Shown piece after piece: positions 44,264 through 58,319 of a stretch of 64,000 nucleotides of DNA (its first letter is position 1; each line of letters opens with the position of its first letter). A program made the translations under genes and the position numbers. Source of the stretch: Iris pallida (Eukaryota; Streptophyta; Magnoliopsida; Asparagales; Iridaceae); the NCBI GenBank assembly GCA_029216955.1, contig JANAVB010044017.1, forward strand, positions 7,691,580 to 7,755,579, given 5' to 3'. Under the pieces are notes generated by a model. It saw only the letters and a list, made by a program, of their open reading frames with translations, did not search any database and had not been told where the DNA came from.

Positions 44264-44660
44264 TAGCAGCAGCAGCAGTAGGAAGTAGAGCAGCAGCAGT
44301 AGGAAGTAGAGCAGCAGCAGCAGTAGGAAGTAGAGCAGCAGCAGCAGTAGGAAGTGGCAGCAGCAGCATAAGCCCAGCAGCAGCAGCAGTTAGGCATTAG
44401 GAGCAGCAGTGGTAATAAGAAGAATAAGACGGAGAATAAGGAGAAGGAGACGGAGAATAAGAAATAAGAGACGGAGAATAAGGAGAAGGAGACGGAGAAT
44501 AAGAAGAATAAGACGGAGAATAAGGAGAAGGAGACGGAGAATAAGAAATAAGAGACGGAGAATAAGGAGAAGGAGACGGAGAATAAGAAGAATAAGACGG
44601 AGAATAAGAAGAATAAGACGGAGAATAAGGAGAATAAGACGAAGAATAAGGAGAAGGGAA
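44264..44660. repeat. CAG-rich and (ACGGAGAATAAGRARAAKR)n minisatellites in LTR
   Basis: First comes a GCAGCAG(CAGTAGGAAGTAGA) array (44264-44395), then units built from ACGGAGAATAAGGAGAAGGAG and ACGGAGAATAAGAAGAATAAG (44409-44655). The long ORFs here encode only Arg/Ile or Leu/Phe repeats and are artefacts of the repeat. The 3' LTR array (52364-52784) has a different order and number of units. Confidence 0.9.
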
Positions 44661-44699
44661 TGTAGGAAATCAAATTTGAGAGGGTTTGTGAGTGAGTCA

Positions 44700-44885
44700 A
44701 CACTTTGTCTAGAGTTGACCAGGGTTGACCAGTTGACCAAAAGTCAACTGTAGGCCAACTCTTTAACCCGTTTGACTTTCTTCGACTTGTTTTGACTTGA
44801 TATAACTTGATTTGACCTAGATTTGACTTGACAGGACTTTGTGTGACTCAGTGAGACCTAGTTTGACCTAGATTGCATATCATTC
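44700..44885 (+). promoter_or_regulatory. TTGAC array in Tekay 5' LTR
   Basis: About a dozen TTGAC/GTCAA cores (AGTTGACCAGGGTTGACCAG and on), ending GTTTGACCTAGATTGCATATCATT. The 3' LTR copy is at 52835-53010. Same form as the arrays in G1 and in the CACTA leader. Confidence 0.5.
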
Positions 44886-45839
44886 ATTATGAATCATTCT
44901 TAAACTTGTTTAAACCTAAATTAACATACAGTATCTCATATTTAGGTTTCTGATTACCGCTCTGAGCATTGATATATCCTACAGCTCAGGACAGCAGGCG
45001 AGTACATTTACTGATAGTTTTTATTGTCTTGATATCTGCTATATCCGATTCAGTCGTAGTGTCTTACTTGATTCTCAGTCACGATAGTTCACGGACTAGT
45101 ACATGTTGGATCATGACATGAGATGTTGTTCCTAGATTTCTGGGTATATTGGTACATTTCTTGTCTTGTTCACTGTACTTGTATAGACACCGATTTCTAA
45201 GAGGATTTGCTACCCTCTTACGGAATCACGTGCCATGACGTGTCATGTCCAGATCCATTGTACTATTCGGGGATGGAGAATTATTAGGGGCTATGTGATC
45301 CAAGCCACCCTGTCACTATTCATGTGCTCGTGCCACTCTTCCCTCACGAAGGGTGTAGCGAGATCCTTTTGCCTTGTACTCGTTATCCAGGTTGGCCGGC
45401 ATGACTTTCCGTTGAGGTCACCGCGGATTGCCGGGCCAAGTGGATAACCTGTCCTATCACTTATCCCAAGCCGATCACATATCGCTCTAATAATTCAAGT
45501 CACATTTTATATTTACTTTATCTTATCGTGTATCCTGCTATGTTCTACATTCAGTATTTCCTCACCATGCCATGATATACAGTTACTCACATGCTCTACA
45601 TGCCTTTACAATGTACCTTGATTGGAGACTAAGTTCTGCTCGGGAGAAGAGTTACAACCCCGGTCCTTGTTTGGTTTAAGGTTTGTAACTCGGCTTCCGA
45701 ACGGTTCCCAAGTTTTTATATATCTTTGTCTCGTAGTTCATTATACTGTCTCTTATAGAATTTGTCAATTCACATGGAACTGCTGTTAGTGCTCGTACTT
45801 GCTCATTTTCCTGACAGGATACCGTTATGATATATTACA

Positions 45840-45947
45840 GATGATTCCGAGGCGGACTGCTCAACCTATTATGGGCTCGAGTTAGATGGAGTAGTCCAGG
45901 ACCGTGGCCTTATAGTAGAGCTACTAGATTTTGTACTCCCGGAGTAG
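45840..45947 (+). CDS. Conserved micro-exon/ORF inside Tekay LTR (35 codons)
   Basis: Behind TATTACAG a frame reads DDSEADCSTYYGLELDG and 18 further residues to TAG (45945-45947). The 3' LTR copy (53963-54070) keeps the same frame and stop. It aligns codon by codon with the G1 LTR frame at 2592-2702 over the first 17 residues. The ACAG could be the acceptor of a 3' exon. An LTR promoter transcript would be required. No known family recognised. Confidence 0.35.
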   Translation, partial: DDSEADCSTYYGLELDGVVQDRGLIVELLDFVLPE

Positions 45948-46308
45948 TGTAGATTAGCTAGGTTTGACTGGACTGCGATCCAGCTAGCTTTATCAGACTG
46001 TAGCTTCTACATTATATTTTGAGACCCTGTGATGTTGTATATATCTGGGCTTGTATTGAACTCTGGACTTATTTACTCTTTCATATATCATATGTTTTCT
46101 TTCTGAGCTATCTACCTTAGTTTTATTCTGTGATTGAGACTGTATTGATATGTCACCTCCATTCGGAGAGTATATACTGTACAGGTACCTTTATACTGTT
46201 AGTCGTAGTATTTACAGGCGTTATATACAACGTTCTACCGCCGACACTGCGGCGTAGGCTAGACGTACCCACATGCTCGTGCCCCTCATAAGGGTGCGGG
46301 ACGTGACA

Positions 46309-46562
46309 CGTTTTTGTGGTGGCCCACGCAGGTCAGTGTCGCAGTTAGTGCAATCTCGTAATGGTGCTTGACTTAGAGTACTAATTACGAGCCTGCAATT
46401 AGGACGTAGGACCTAGGACATGATAGGAGTTTCTCAATCACACCTAAGAAATTCTGATCTTTTGTTTATCATGATTATTCACCTTGTATTAAATTAACTG
46501 TCCTTCTTTGATAAATCTACTCATGTGCCATATTGATCTCTTTGTTTCAATTCGTCTCCAGG
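46309..46562 (+). other. Tekay leader and primer-binding region
   Basis: CGTTTTTGTGGTGGCCCACGCAGGTCAG follows the LTR. The block GTGGTGGCCCAYGYAGGTCA is shared with G1 and both LARD copies. It is not the usual initiator-Met site. I could not match it to a tRNA from memory. Confidence 0.6.
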
Positions 46563-48083
46563 ATGACGAAGACGCACCCGCAGGCCACCGGATCGAGTAG
46601 CTTGCCTGAGAGATCTGATCAGGCTGAGGAGGAGGTTCACGAGACTGCCTCCAGTGATTCCACTATCCCAGAGGCCCTGGCAGTTGCACAGGGAGGTCTA
46701 CCACCTCCACCCCAGAGGGTTACGGCCGTTGTTCCAGAGATACTGTCGCCACCACCACCGATACCGACGGATACACATTATATGTTCCTTCTCCTTCAGC
46801 AGATGATGAAGACACAACGGGCCCAGGCAGAGGCATCGCAGCGCCAGTCGGAGGCGTCACACCGTCAGATCGAGATGCTGAGGTAGAGTATGGAGAACTC
46901 GTATCAGCTTGCACTGGCAGCAATGGAGAGAGTGGCACCGGATACGGTGCAGGGCCCTACTGGCCAGCAGTCGTACCAGCAGCAGTCCAGGCCGGGGACA
47001 ATATTAGACTTTAGGAAGATGAGCTCCAGGGACTTCACGGGCACGGAGGGCATCCTTTATGCAGATGACTGGCTAGAGGATGTGCAGCGGAGCATGGAGC
47101 TGGCAGAGCTTCCTAGAGCACTTTGGGTTTCGGTCGCAGCCAGCCGATTCTTCGATATTGTACTGATATGGTACCGTACGGATCCTCGTGCGTCGGTGAG
47201 AGGGCTGACATGGGAGAACTTTTGGAGGCACTTCAAGGAGAAGTTCTTCCCGGACATGGCTCTTACAGCATTGGAGGGCCAGTTCGTGGGTCTAGTGCAG
47301 GGGAACTCGTCGGTGGACGAGTATGCAGCTGAGTTCTTTTGCTTTAGCAGGTTCACTCTCGATATGATCCAGGATGAGGGACAGAAGGCTCGTAAGTTCC
47401 GTACGGGACTTATTCATGCAGTGTGCACCCGCACCTCGGGTCGCCGTGACGCGACGTTCGATCAGATATTGATGGATGCGCAGATTGCAGAGGAGGACTT
47501 CGGTCTCAAGTCGAAGAGGAGCAAAGATACTATGGGGGCGAGTTCCAGTACGGGACCGGCCAAGCACCCCCACTTTCAGCATCAACAGAGGCCATTCCAG
47601 CAGCAGCAGCCTCTGTTGCAGATTCAGCAGGCACCGACACGTGCCCAGCAGCACCAGGGACAGGGCCAGAGACCGTCTACTCCATGCGGCTTCTGCGGGA
47701 AGCCGGGGCACACCAGGGAGGCTTGTAGGAAGAGGTTGGGTGTCTGTCTTTACTGTGGGGCGCCCGATCACCAGCTGAGGGATTGCCGTTTTCGTGGAGT
47801 CCAAGGAGGCCCGGACAGAGCGCAGCCGGCTAGAGGACCAGCGGTTCACCAGAGAGGTCCTCCACTTCAGACCCAGCAGCAGCGTTGTGTTCAGCACCAG
47901 AGGGAAGCACCCGCGAGCAGGGTGTTCGCTTTGGCAGTAGAGGAGGAGGTAGAGCCTGTGGAAGATGTTGTAGCAGGTCATGTTCTCCTAGATTCCTTCC
48001 CTGCTTTTGCCTTATTTGATTCTGGGGCGACCCATAGTTTTGTGTCTGTTTTTTTTTGCTTTGAGACACAATATTATTGCTGA
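46563..48083 (+). pseudogene. Tekay gag and start of protease
   Basis: The start at 46563 (MTKTHPQATGSSS) gives a Pro/Gln-rich N-terminus, then the gag core (FRKMSSRDFTGTEG, ENFWRHFKEKFFPD, VDEYAAEFFCFSRF) and two CX2CX4HX4C knuckles (CGFCGKPGHTREAC, CLYCGAPDHQLRDC). The protease begins with [15 protein letters not shown] stop at 46884-46886 (TAG) splits the gag frame. A run of T near 48050 shifts the frame right after the protease motif. Gag would package the element RNA, and the protease would cut the polyprotein. Confidence 0.93.
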
Positions 48084-51000
48084 ATATATGGGTAAGACTT
48101 GCAAGATTATGACCGGAGGAGGCATTATCCTGGTTAATAATATTTGTAAGGGGCGGAGAGTCACTCTGAGAGGCCGAGACTTAAGTGCGTGTCTGCTCAT
48201 AATGCCCCTACCGAGGTACGATATGGTACTTGGTATGGATTGGTTGAGCATGCACCATGCTAGCATTGATTGTAGCGGAGGCAGAGTTCTTTTTAGGACG
48301 TCGGGAGAGCCAGAGATCGAGTTTGCTCGAGGAGCAGTGGAGCCGGAGGCTGGATTCTGTAGAGCTTTATTGGCAGGGCAGGATTTGCCACATTCGTTGA
48401 TTGCTGAGTTCTCGGATGCCTTTTTCGAGAAGTTGCCGGAGATGCCGCCAGACATAGACATTGAGTTCTCCATAGACTTGGTGCCGGGTGCCGAGCCCAT
48501 TTCACCACATGTCTATAGGGTGAACAATAGCGAGTTGATAGAGCTGAAGAAGCAAGTCGACGAGCTGCAGGACAAAGGGTTCATCAGATCCAGTTCTTCG
48601 TCCTGGGGAGCGCCAGTCCTGTTTGTGCCGAAGAAGGACGGTACGTCCCGCATGTGCATTGATTTTCGGGCGCTCAACAACCTCACTATCAAGAATAGGT
48701 ACCCTTTGCCGAGGATCGACGACTTGTTCGATCAGCTGAGCGGGGCAAAGGTCTTTTCGAAGATAGATTTGAGGTCCGGGTATCACCAGCTGAAGGTGAG
48801 ACTGGATGACATTCCCAAGACGACACTTAGGACTCGGTACGGCCAGTACGAGTTTACAGTGATGCCATTTGGGTTGACCAATGCTCCCGCGGTGTTCATG
48901 AACTTGATGAACAAGGTATTCCATTAGTACCTTGACAAGTTCGTGGTGGTCTTCATAGACAATATCTTGATCTATTCGAAGACGCAGGAGGAGCACTTGA
49001 GAGTTGTGTTAGAGACTCTGAGGAGGGAGCAACTCTACGGGAAGCTTTCGAAGTGTGAGTTCTTCTTAGACCAGGTGGAGTTCCTAGGTCATGTTGTGAC
49101 CGAGCACGGGATTTCAGTAGACCAGAGAAAGATTTCGGCAGTGGAGTCTTGGTCTACGCCCAGTTCAGTTGCCAAGGTTCGGAGCTTTCTGGATTTGGCT
49201 GGCTATTACCGGAAGTTCGTCCAGGACTTCTCGCGGATTACAGAGCCGATGACTAGACTCACCAGGAAGGACGTGGAGTTCGTCTGGACTGTTGAGTGTC
49301 AGGCTGCATTCGATGAGCTGAAGAGGAGGTTGACTTCAGCTCCGATCCTGACTTTGCCATCTGGGTCAGGTGGGTTTTCGATCTTCAGCGATACTTCAGA
49401 GAAGGGTTTAGGGTGTGTTCTTCAGCAGCATGGGAAGGTGATTACCTTTGCATCCAGACAGTTACGTCCTCATGAGAAGACCTATCCTACTCATGATCTG
49501 GAGTTGGCCGCGGTTATATTTGCTTTGAAGTTATGGAAGCATTACCTGTACGGAGAGCGAGTTGAGATCTTCACAGATCACAAGAGCTTAAAGTACATGT
49601 TCACTCAGAAGGAGTTGAACATGCGGCAGAGGTGGTGGTTAGAGCTGATGAAGGACTTCGATATATCCTTGCAGTACCATCCGAAAAAGGCCAACGTAGT
49701 TGCAGATGCCTTGAGCAGGTATCCAGTAGCTATGTTCTTGACGACAAATCATCATCTGTTGGCCGACCTGGATTATTTGGGTATCGAGGTCATCATTCCG
49801 GGCATGGAGATCCCGATGCGGGGTTTACAGATTCAGTCTGAGCTGATGGATAGAGTCAGGTCAGCACAGTATGATGATTTTGCCCTGAGGAGCATCAGGG
49901 AGCAGGTGAGGACGGGCTTGCTTGACGATTTCTCTGTAGCCGAAGATGGGTCGTTGCGGCACGGTACTAGGCTGTGCGTTCCGCGTAGAGAGCTTCGGGA
50001 GGAGGTTCTTCAGGAGGCGCATCGCTCTCAGCATTCTATGCATCCTGGGGCCAATAAGATGTATAGGGACCTGAGAAAGCACGTATGGTGGTATGGCATG
50101 AAGCGCGAGGTAGCTCAGTTTGTATTTCGTTGCCTTGTGTGTCAGCAGGTGAAGGCCGAAAGGCAGAGACCAGGTGGATTGCTACAGCCGCTACCCATTT
50201 TCGAGTGGAAGTGGGAGCACATCACCATGGACTTTGTATCTGGACTTCCACGGTCGCCAGGAGGGAAGGACGTGGTTTGGGTCATAGTTGATAGATTGAC
50301 CAAATCGGCCCACTTTTTGTCTTTCAAGGTGGGTTTGTCTATGGAGAGGCTGGCTGAGCTGTATGTTCGTCAGATCGTGAGATTGCACGGAGTTCCGGTG
50401 AGCATAGTTTCAGATCGGGATAGCCGATTCACTTCCCACTTCTGGAGGAGTTTGCAGGCTAGCTTGGGCACCTCGCTCAAGTTTAGTACTGCTTATCATC
50501 CTTAGACAGACGGGCAGTCAGAGAGGACCATCCAGACTTTAGAGGATATGCTTCGCACATATGTGCTAGATCTTAGGGGTTCTTGGGAGGACCATCTTCA
50601 CCTGGTAGAGTTTGCTTACAACAATAGCTACCAGGCCAGTATAGAGATGTCACCATTTGAGCCTCTATATGGACGGAGATGTCGTACTCCTTTGTCTTGG
50701 GACGATGTCGGCGAGAGGGCGCTTCTTGGGCCAGAGATGGTTATGGATGCGGCCGAAAAGGTCAGGATGATTAGAGACAGACTTCGGGTGGCTCAGGATA
50801 GGCAGCGGCATTGGACCGATAGTCACCGGAGACCGTTAGAGTTCGAGGTTAGTTTCAGTTCTTGTCGTGTTTGTTGTGATTGTTTGTTAGTTGTGTACTG
50901 AGTTTTGTCCTGTGTCTAGGTTGGTGACATGGTGTTTTTGAGGATATCCCCGACACGTGGCACTATTCGCTTTGGCGGCAGTGGGAAGCTCAGTCCGCGC

Positions 51001-51342
51001 TACATCGGACCTTTCACCATCTTAGAGAGGATCGGTGCAGTAGCCTACCGACTGGACTTGCCTACCAGGCTCGAGGGAGTGCACAACGTGTTTCACGTAT
51101 CTCAGCTGAGGCGGTACGTGGTAGATCCTAGCCATGTATTGGACCATTCAGCGATACAGGTGGGACCTACTCTCAGCTATCCAGAACAGCCGGTAGAGAT
51201 TCTGGATCGCAGGGAGAAGGTGCTCCGGAACCAAGTCATACCCTTGGTTCGGGTTGCGTGGAGACATCACTCTCTAGGTGAGTCTACCTGGGAGAGGAAG
51301 GACAACATGCGGAAGCGTTTCCCTTATCTTTTCGTGTCCTGA
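48058..51342 (+). pseudogene. Tekay pol: protease end, RT, RNase H, integrase, chromodomain
   Basis: It continues the polyprotein in the new frame. [36 protein letters not shown], then a TAG at 48925-48927 and a catalytic motif FIDN instead of FIDD. RNase [36 protein letters not shown]. Integrase: the zinc site with HSMHPGANK and CLVCQ, then [18 protein letters not shown] and, after a TAG at 50503-50505, QSERTIQ. A 72-bp intron-like insert (50848-50919) precedes GDMVFLRISP. The chromodomain-like end (PVEILDRREKVL, VRVAWRHHSLGESTWE) stops at 51340-51342. The stop codons, the frameshift and the Asp-to-Asn change make it inactive. Confidence 0.93.
50848..50919 (+). other. Candidate 72-bp spliceosomal intron in pol
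   Basis: GAG|GTTAGT ... TCTAG|GTTGG. It has GT and AG ends, more than half T, and an in-frame TGA. Removing it joins LEFE to VGDMVFL, as in the uninterrupted reading of related elements. G2 has no such insert at the same place (16195-16230). 72 bases is near the lower limit for plant introns. Confidence 0.6.
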
Positions 51343-51439
51343 GGTATAAATCTTTTTTTTTTTTGTCTTTCTGTTTGTGATTTTCTGTGCTTGTGTCTTC
51401 AATTTCGAGGACAAAATTTTTTTTTAAGGTGGATAGACT
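51343..51439 (+). other. Tekay polypurine tract region
   Basis: AATTTCGAGGACAAAATT is followed by a T run and AAGGTGGATAGACT, directly before the 3' LTR. The same TTTCGAGGAC motif precedes the LTRs of G1 (13148) and the LARD (58287). Confidence 0.8.
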
Positions 51440-54431
51440 TGTCACCCTCACTTTTCCCAGTTAGGGGTAAAATGGTAATTTTCTATTTTATAATATTTTT
51501 GGGAATTTTATTTCATGAATATTAATATTTAATTATTGTAGGAGTCGGGTTCGAATTTCATCGCATTCCAAGTTAATTCGGGACTCCGGAGAATTTCGAC
51601 TTGAGTCGTAATTAGCATATTGTTTAACCATGGCCCACCACACTAAACTTTTAGGTTTAGGAGTTTGGACTAGTCTCCCATGAGTAATTAAGTTTAATTA
51701 TGATTTTTATTTAATTTTAGCAACTTCCGAAACCAATTTTGGGATTTAACTTAGCCTAGAAGCAAGGGAGGGGCAAACTTGTAATTACAAGTGCCCCTAC
51801 CCCAAGCTCCCATGGCCGGCCACCTATAGCACCCCCTCCACCTCTCCTTTCTTCACCATTAAGTCTTCTCTCTCTCTCTTCATTCATTTCTTCCAACTCC
51901 TTCTTCCTCTTCCAAATCTCCATTTAGGTATGTCATTTAAACTCTCATTTAATTCTCCATTTCATTTATTCTTTCACATAAATTATAGGGGAGACCATTC
52001 TCTACTTAATGACCATAGCTTTTATAGGTTTCCCTAAAAACCTAGTTTAAGGACTTATTAGGGGTTTTCCTTTTTAGAGAGAGATATATATATGTGTATA
52101 TATATATTTCTATATGAGTGTGTGTGTGAGTACCTATATATATATGTAGATGGGTTTATGTGTTTGTGAGTTTATATATATATATAGATATGGATGTGTG
52201 TGTGTGTGAGTGCCTATATATGTATGTAGATGGGTTTATGTGTTTGTGAGTTTATATATATATATATATATAGATATGGATGTGTGTGTGTGTGATTTTA
52301 GAGGAAGAGAATGAGAGTTTGGGAGAGAGGAATAGAAGTAGAAGAAAAAGGAATAAGAAATAGCAGCAGCAGCAGTAGGAAGTAGAACAGCAGCTGCAGT
52401 AGGAAGTAGAGCAGCAGCAGTAGGAAGTAAAGCAGCAGCAGCAGTAGGAAGTAGAGCAGCAGCAGCAGTAAGAAGTGGCAGCAGCAGCATAAGCCCAGTA
52501 GCAGCAGCAGCAGTTAGGCATTAGGAGCAGCAGTGGTAATAAGAAGAATAAGACGGAAAATAAGGAGAAGGAGACGGAGAATAAGAAATAAGAGACGGAG
52601 AATAAGGAGAAGGAGACGGAGAATAAGAAGAATAAGACGGAGAATAAGGAGAATAAGACGGAGAATAAGGAGAAGGAGACGGAGAATAAGAAATAAGAGA
52701 CGGAGAATAAGGAGAAGGAGACGGAGAATAAGAAGAATAAGACGGAGAATAAGGAGAATAAGACGGAGAATAAGGAGAAGGGAATGTAGGAAATCAAATT
52801 TGAGAGGGTTTGTGAGTGAGTCAACACTTTGTCTAGAGTTGACCAGGGTTGACCAGTTGACCAAAAGTCAACTGTAGGCCAACTCTTGAACCCGTTTGAC
52901 TTTCTTCGACTTGTTTTGACTTGATATAACTTGATTTGACCAAGATTTGACTTGACAGGACTTAGTGTGACTCAGTGAGACCTAGTTTGGCCTAGATTGC
53001 ATATCATTTATTGTGAATCATTATAAAACTTGTTTAAACCTATATTAACATACATATCTCATATTTAGGTTTCTGATTACCGCTCTGAGCATTGATATAC
53101 CCTACAGCTCAGGACAGCAGGCGAGTACATTCACTGATAGTTTTTATTGTCTTGATATCTGCTATATCCGATTCAGTCGTAGTGTCTTACTTGATTCTCA
53201 GTCACGATAGTTCACGGACTAGTACATGTTAGATCATGACATGAGATGTTGTTCCTAGATTTCTGGGTATATTGGTACATTTCTTGTCTTGTTCCCTGTA
53301 CTTGTATAGACACCAATTTCTAAGGGGATTTGCTACCCTCTTACGGAATCACGTGCCATGACGTGTCATGTCCAGATCCATTGTACTATTCGAAGATGGA
53401 GAATTATTAGGGGCTATGTGATCCAAGCCACCGTGTCACTATTCATGTGCTCGTGCCACTCTTCCCTCACGAAGGGTGTAGCGAGATCCTTTTGTCTTGT
53501 GCTCGTTATCCAGGTTGGCCGGCATGACTTTCCGTTGAGGTCACCGCGGATTGCCGGGCCAAGTGGATAGCCTGTCCTGTCACTTATCCCAAGCCGATCA
53601 CATATCGCTCTAATAATTCAAGTCACATTTTATATTTACTTTATCTTATCGTGTATCCTGCTCTGTTCTACATTCAGTATTTCCTCACCATGCCATGATA
53701 TATAGTTACTCACATGCTCTACATGCCTTTACATTGTACCTTGATTGGAGACTAAGTTCTGCTCGGGAGAAGAGTTATAACCCCGGTCCTTGTTTGGTTT
53801 AAGGGTTGTAACTCGGCTTCCGAACGGTTCCCAAGTTTTCATATATCTTTGTCTCGTAGTTCATTATACTGTCTCTTATAGAATTTGTCAATTCACATGG
53901 AACTGCTGTTAGTGCTTGTACTTGCTCATTTTCCTGACAGGATACCGTTATGATATATTACAGATGATTCCGAGGCGGACTGCTCGACCTATTATGGGCT
54001 CGGGTTAGATGGAGTAGTCCAGGACCGTGGCCTTATACTAGAGCCACTAGATTTTGTACTCTCGGAGTAGTATAGATTAGCTAGGTTTGACTGGACTGCG
54101 ATCCAGCTAGCTTTATCAGACTGTAGCTTCTATATTATATTTTGAGATCCTGTGATGTTGTATATATCTGGGCTTGTATTGGACTCTGGACTTATTTACT
54201 CTTTCATCTATCATATGTTCTCTTTCTGAGCTATCTACCTTAGTTTTATTATGTGATTGAGACTGTATTGATATGTCACCTCCATTCGGAGAGTATATAC
54301 TGTACAGGTACCTTTATACTGTTAGTCGTAGTATTTACAGGCGTTATATACAGCGTTCTACCGCCGATACTGCGACGTAGGCTGGTCGTACCCACGTGCT
54401 CGTGCCCCTCATAAGGGTGCGGGTCGTGACA
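51440..54431 (+). repeat. Tekay 3' LTR
   Basis: It repeats 43311-46308 with scattered, mostly transition, differences and changes in microsatellite length. It includes the TTGAC array (52835-53010) and the micro-ORF (53963-54070). Confidence 0.95.
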
Positions 54432-54436
54432 TTAGG

Positions 54437-55390
54437 GCTAACTGCTTATAGGGGCATATTAGGAGACTTGGCAGTTAGTAGAGGTATAGGAGTCATGGAT
54501 GTGACTCTACTAGGCATTGGGTGGGAAGAACAGTTCCTTAATATATGGGCCACGTATGCACTTTTCTATTATTGCCGGTTATCTCCGCTGGAGATACGGT
54601 CCAAGATCCTGATACCTGATTTCCTGCTGGCCGCTGACATTCGATGAATGTTATGCCTTGAGGTCCCTGGTATCCTGGTGGGACCATACCTGAATTTTTG
54701 CTCCTGTAGCCAGAGTGTCCATGCGTTGAAGGTTTGTTCTTACTGCATAAACACATTAGAATGGTCAGGTAACCCTCGTCAATGTCATATCACCCCATCC
54801 CATTATTAGCTTGGGACAATGTCGCATTGCAGTATAGTGTACTACCCCTTGTCCTTGTTTGGTTGAAGGAGTAGTCCACTGTTTCGATGAAGAGGTATTG
54901 GATCTTGTTACGATTGGGACTATTACTTTACTTGTGATTTATGACATAGTATATATATTCATTTATGTGACATGTCCTTTATGTATCTTGTTACGTCCCT
55001 CTGAGGACCTGGTTATCTCTCAAGGTGTGTGCTTTGTGACTTTTCGAAGGTGTTCTAGCCATGGCCGTGATCTTCTCCAGTCCTTCGAAGATGATTGCCC
55101 TTGGTTCGTCTTGTCAATTACATCTATCCTTTCCTTGTATATTTCTCTCTTTTAAAATAGTTGGTAGTGGATTTGTCTCCGCCCAACAAGCTTGTACAAA
55201 TGAATGATTCATGAGTTGATTTATATCATTATTAATTTTATTGTGGATGAGATTTAGTTATCATGTTTTTACAGCATTTTACAGCTTATGTATACATACG
55301 GGAGTTCCATACATTGGAGTATACTTCGTATGTATACAGCTGGCATGTCTACGTATTTAGTCCTAAGTATTTTGAGACTGGGGCGTTACA
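54437..55390 (+). repeat. LARD 5' LTR, right segment
   Basis: It resumes after the Tekay target duplication with GCTAACTGC and matches 60324-61278 through CCTAAGTATTTTGAGACTGGGGCGTTACA. The short ORFs inside (54396-55155) also occur in the other LTR with changes and are not credible genes. Confidence 0.9.

Positions 55391-58319
<2,929 letters not shown>

Larger units (their letters stand above)
43311..46308 (+). repeat. Tekay 5' LTR
   Basis: TG...CA ends. In order: a conserved 5' block with a splice-acceptor-like pyrimidine stretch (43740-43800), (TA)n/(GT)n with a duplicated ~90-bp unit (43985-44170), CAG-type and GGAGAATAAG-type repeats, a TTGAC array (44700-44875), donor-like GCAG|GCGAGT at 44998, and the micro-ORF at 45840-45947. 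Confidence 0.95.
43311..54431 (+). mobile_element. Tekay/Del-type chromovirus, nested in LARD LTR
   Basis: A full-length element of 11.1 kb. The 5' LTR is 43311-46308 and the 3' LTR 51440-54431, both TGTCACCCTCAC ... CGTGACA. The flanking 5-mers are TTAGA and TTAGG, one base apart; the undisturbed site in the other LARD LTR reads TTAGG. It codes for gag with two zinc knuckles, protease, RT, RNase H, integrase and a chromodomain-like end, all in one orientation. Several disabling mutations are present. The LTRs look about 97% alike in the parts compared. Confidence 0.95.

Noticed and set aside
44409..44753. 114-codon Arg/Ile-repeat ORF (and the twin at 52533-52877), plus Leu/Phe/Cys ORFs on the opposite strand
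   Set aside because: They are read through GGAGAATAAG and CAG minisatellites in LTRs. Open frames arise because the unit lacks stops, and composition alone explains them.
54396..55155. ORFs in the LARD LTR (83 and 98 codons), also present near 60787-61093
   Set aside because: The two LTR copies show unequal frames with stops at different places, so no coding constraint is visible.
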